Below are positions 4,874 to 6,479 of a stretch of 6,479 nt of DNA, piece by piece (the first letter of the stretch is position 1; every line of letters begins with the position of its first letter). The position numbers and the translations under genes are program-made. The DNA comes from DASXTS01 sp036505275 (GTDB lineage Bacteria; Actinomycetota; Actinomycetes; Mycobacteriales; Pseudonocardiaceae): the NCBI GenBank assembly GCA_036505275.1, contig DASXTS010000086.1, forward strand, positions 1-6,479. Direction: 5' to 3'. The notes under the pieces were generated by a model. It was given only the letters and a program-made list of their open reading frames with translations. It was not told the DNA's origin and ran no database searches.

Positions 4874-6343
4874 TCACGACCGGGTGGCGGTGAGCGGCCG
4901 GCGCTCGACCGGTGCGGCCCGGCCCTGCTGGTCGGTATCCCGCGCGTCGGGGCGCACCACCCACCAGAGCACCGCCATCCACATGGCGGCGAGCAGAACC
5001 GCGCCCATGACGTCGGTCGGGTAGTGCATGCCGCGGTACAGCCGGGAGACCGCGACGGCCACGGGCATCACAACCGCCGCGACCACGGTGAGCCACCGCC
5101 ACCAGTTCCTGGTACGGCGGAAGACGATGATGGCGATCGCGGTGTAGAGGCAGATCGTGGCGGCGATGTGGCCCGACGGGTAGCTCGACGTCGGCAGGGT
5201 GCCGTCCAGATGCGGCACATCGGGTCGTTCCCGCTTGACCGCGCTCGACGACAGCAGGAACAGGCCGAGCTCACCGAACAGGGCCAACGCGACGAACACC
5301 GCGGGCCGCCACCGCTGCAGGATCGCCACCGTCAAGGGACAGACCACCAACGAGACGGCGAGGATGGCGTGGGTGTCGCCGGCCTTGCTCAACCAGAAGC
5401 TGACGTTGTCCATCGTCGGGGTGCGATGCTCGGCGAGCCATCGTGGTATCGCGGCATCGAACTTCGCGACGAAGGTGCCGGTGGCCATCCGGCTGACCAG
5501 CACGCCGAAGACGTAGAGCACGCCAAAGGTCAGCACCCAGCCGGTGACGATCTCCGCAACGCCTGACCGCGGATGGGGCAGGATGTGCTGTTCATGCGGT
5601 GCGGGCGCAATCTCATCGGCCGCCTCCGGCTCGATCCCTTCCCTGATCGGCGGAACCGGCTTGCCGACTTCCCGACGCCACAACCGGAAGGCGTAGGCGG
5701 TCACGCCGAGCCAGGCCAGGCCGAGTAGCCAGCCGGCGAGCACATCGGAGACGTAGTGCACGCCGAGGGCGACCCTGGTGAAGCCGACGAGCACCACGAT
5801 CGTGACGAAGGCAGCGATCAGTACCGGCCGCAGTCGCCGCGACACGACCGGAAGGAAGATCAGGACCAGGGACCCGTAGGCCACCGTCGACCCGAGCGCG
5901 TGCCCGCTCGGAAAGCTGTTCCCCGGCGCACTCGTCACCGGCACGTCGACGACCGGACGCAGCCGCCCGACGATGAGCTTCAGCGACGGGTCGAGCATCA
6001 ACGCGCCTATGCCGGTCACCACCAGGTAGGCCGCGAGCCGGCGCCGCCCGCGGATCAGCAGGCCGATGACCACGATGACGATCAGCCACACCATGACCGG
6101 CCGCCCGCCCAGGTTGCTGATCGCCAGCAGCACGGAGACGAGTTGATGGTGTTGGGACACGAGCTGGTTGAGCTCGGTGGCCGCGCCGTTGTCGATTCGG
6201 TGCAGCGGTCCCCAGTTGAACCGAACCAGCATGAGCAGCAGACCGAATCCGGATCCCACGACCGCGACCACGAGCAGCCCGAGGAGGCTGCGCTCGGTGA
6301 AGTGCTCAGCCGGGCGCAACGCTTCGACCTTGGCCCGATCCAT
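4874..6343 (-). CDS. Membrane protein with two tandem PAP2 phosphatase domains
   Basis: A polytopic membrane protein of the PAP2 (type 2 phosphatidic acid phosphatase) superfamily, which dephosphorylates lipid phosphates or pyrophosphates such as phosphatidic acid or undecaprenyl pyrophosphate; the substrate is not predictable here. Domain 1 (about 20-220) has KLIVGRLRP (Lys122, Arg129-Pro130), PSGH (145-148) and TRVALGVHYVSD (Arg190, His196, Asp200). A hydrophilic linker (about 225-262, Pro/Glu-rich) follows. Domain 2 (about 265-465) has KRERP (Arg373-Pro374), PSGH (389-392) and SRLYRGMHYPTD (Arg434, His440, Asp444). In domain 2 the Lys expected seven residues before the RP is Ser366. Roughly twelve hydrophobic segments are visible, about six per half. 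At 489 aa it is about twice a single PAP2 protein. The start is ATG (6343-6341) with AAGGA (6356-6352) 8 nt upstream, inside a duplicated 13-bp segment. Monocistronic as far as visible. Confidence 0.92.
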   Translation of the reverse strand: MDRAKVEALRPAEHFTERSLLGLLVVAVVGSGFGLLLMLVRFNWGPLHRIDNGAATELNQLVSQHHQLVSVLLAISNLGGRPVMVWLIVIVVIGLLIRGRRRLAAYLVVTGIGALMLDPSLKLIVGRLRPVVDVPVTSAPGNSFPSGHALGSTVAYGSLVLIFLPVVSRRLRPVLIAAFVTIVVLVGFTRVALGVHYVSDVLAGWLLGLAWLGVTAYAFRLWRREVGKPVPPIREGIEPEAADEIAPAPHEQHILPHPRSGVAEIVTGWVLTFGVLYVFGVLVSRMATGTFVAKFDAAIPRWLAEHRTPTMDNVSFWLSKAGDTHAILAVSLVVCPLTVAILQRWRPAVFVALALFGELGLFLLSSSAVKRERPDVPHLDGTLPTSSYPSGHIAATICLYTAIAIIVFRRTRNWWRWLTVVAAVVMPVAVAVSRLYRGMHYPTDVMGAVLLAAMWMAVLWWVVRPDARDTDQQGRAAPVERRPLTATRS

Positions 6344-6350
6344 CGTCTAC

Positions 6351-6376
6351 GTCCTTCCGCGAGGTCCTTCCGCGAG
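6351..6376. repeat. 13-bp exact tandem duplication over the PAP2 gene's ribosome-binding site
   Basis: GTCCTTCCGCGAG at 6351-6363 and again at 6364-6376. On the minus strand each copy gives CTCGCGGAAGGAC, so the Shine-Dalgarno GGAAGGA is present twice, at 8 nt and 21 nt from the ATG. Only the nearer one is well placed. Confidence 0.93.
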
Positions 6377-6436
6377 CTGGGCACACCGCGCCCGGTGCAT
6401 ACCCGGTCTGCGCTCGGGCTATGCGGTGACGCCGTC

Positions 6437-6464
6437 GCGGCCAGCTGGGTGCGGCCAGCTGGGT
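6437..6464. repeat. 14-bp exact tandem duplication upstream of the PAP2 gene
   Basis: GCGGCCAGCTGGGT at 6437-6450 and 6451-6464, identical and adjacent. Each copy holds the palindrome CCAGCTGG (6441-6448 and 6455-6462). It lies about 95-120 bp upstream of the PAP2 ATG, where promoter or operator elements would be, but no -10/-35 pair is evident. Confidence 0.9.
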
Positions 6465-6479
6465 CCAGCCCCGTCTTGG

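Overview
The window is a stretch of high-G+C DNA whose protein families, codon use (strong G/C bias at third positions) and leaderless-style promoter point to an actinobacterium (Actinomycetota). The sequence alone does not support a genus. Every function below is read from motifs; no database search was possible.

Layout, left to right. (1) 1-244, minus strand: the N-terminal 81 codons of cydA, the heme-bearing subunit of cytochrome bd quinol oxidase, cut by the window edge. (2) 290-600, minus strand: no intact gene, but what looks like the decayed, frameshifted end of an unrecognised gene containing two related protein repeats. (3) 658-2777, minus strand: a two-gene operon for exported enzymes, glpQ (glycerophosphodiester phosphodiesterase, 376 aa) followed 17 bp later by a secreted calcineurin-like metallophosphoesterase (323 aa). 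A perfect-to-near-perfect 18-bp tandem repeat (four copies) sits directly on the glpQ ribosome-binding site. (4) 2858-3250: intergenic, with two short palindromes and a possible terminator. (5) 3251-3767, minus strand: a MerR-family metal-sensor-like regulator followed by a 24-codon gene for a very acidic, cysteine-rich peptide. The regulator's stop codon lies inside the peptide's Shine-Dalgarno sequence. A MerR-type dyad promoter with a 20-bp spacer precedes the regulator and predicts transcription starting at its ATG. (6) 3874-4851, plus strand: a zinc-independent quinone-reductase-type MDR oxidoreductase, divergent from merR. (7) 4874-6343, minus strand: a 489-aa membrane protein with two PAP2 phosphatase domains in tandem. 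It converges on the oxidoreductase through a bidirectional hairpin terminator. (8) 6344-6479: the leader region of the PAP2 gene, with two separate exact tandem duplications.

How the genes may work together. The glpQ/phosphoesterase pair probably salvages glycerol phosphate and phosphate from phosphodiesters outside the membrane. The PAP2 protein also handles phosphate esters, at the membrane, but is a separate transcription unit. The MerR regulator, the Cys/Asp peptide and possibly the divergent oxidoreductase look like a compact metal- or thiol-stress module. The regulator-peptide pair is the most unusual part of the window: a 75-bp gene too short for ordinary gene calling, with a near-ideal ribosome-binding site, translational coupling and five cysteines in its last twelve residues. 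Short tandem duplications recur in leader regions (18 bp x4, 13 bp x2, 14 bp x2), and two of the three duplicate a Shine-Dalgarno-like segment.
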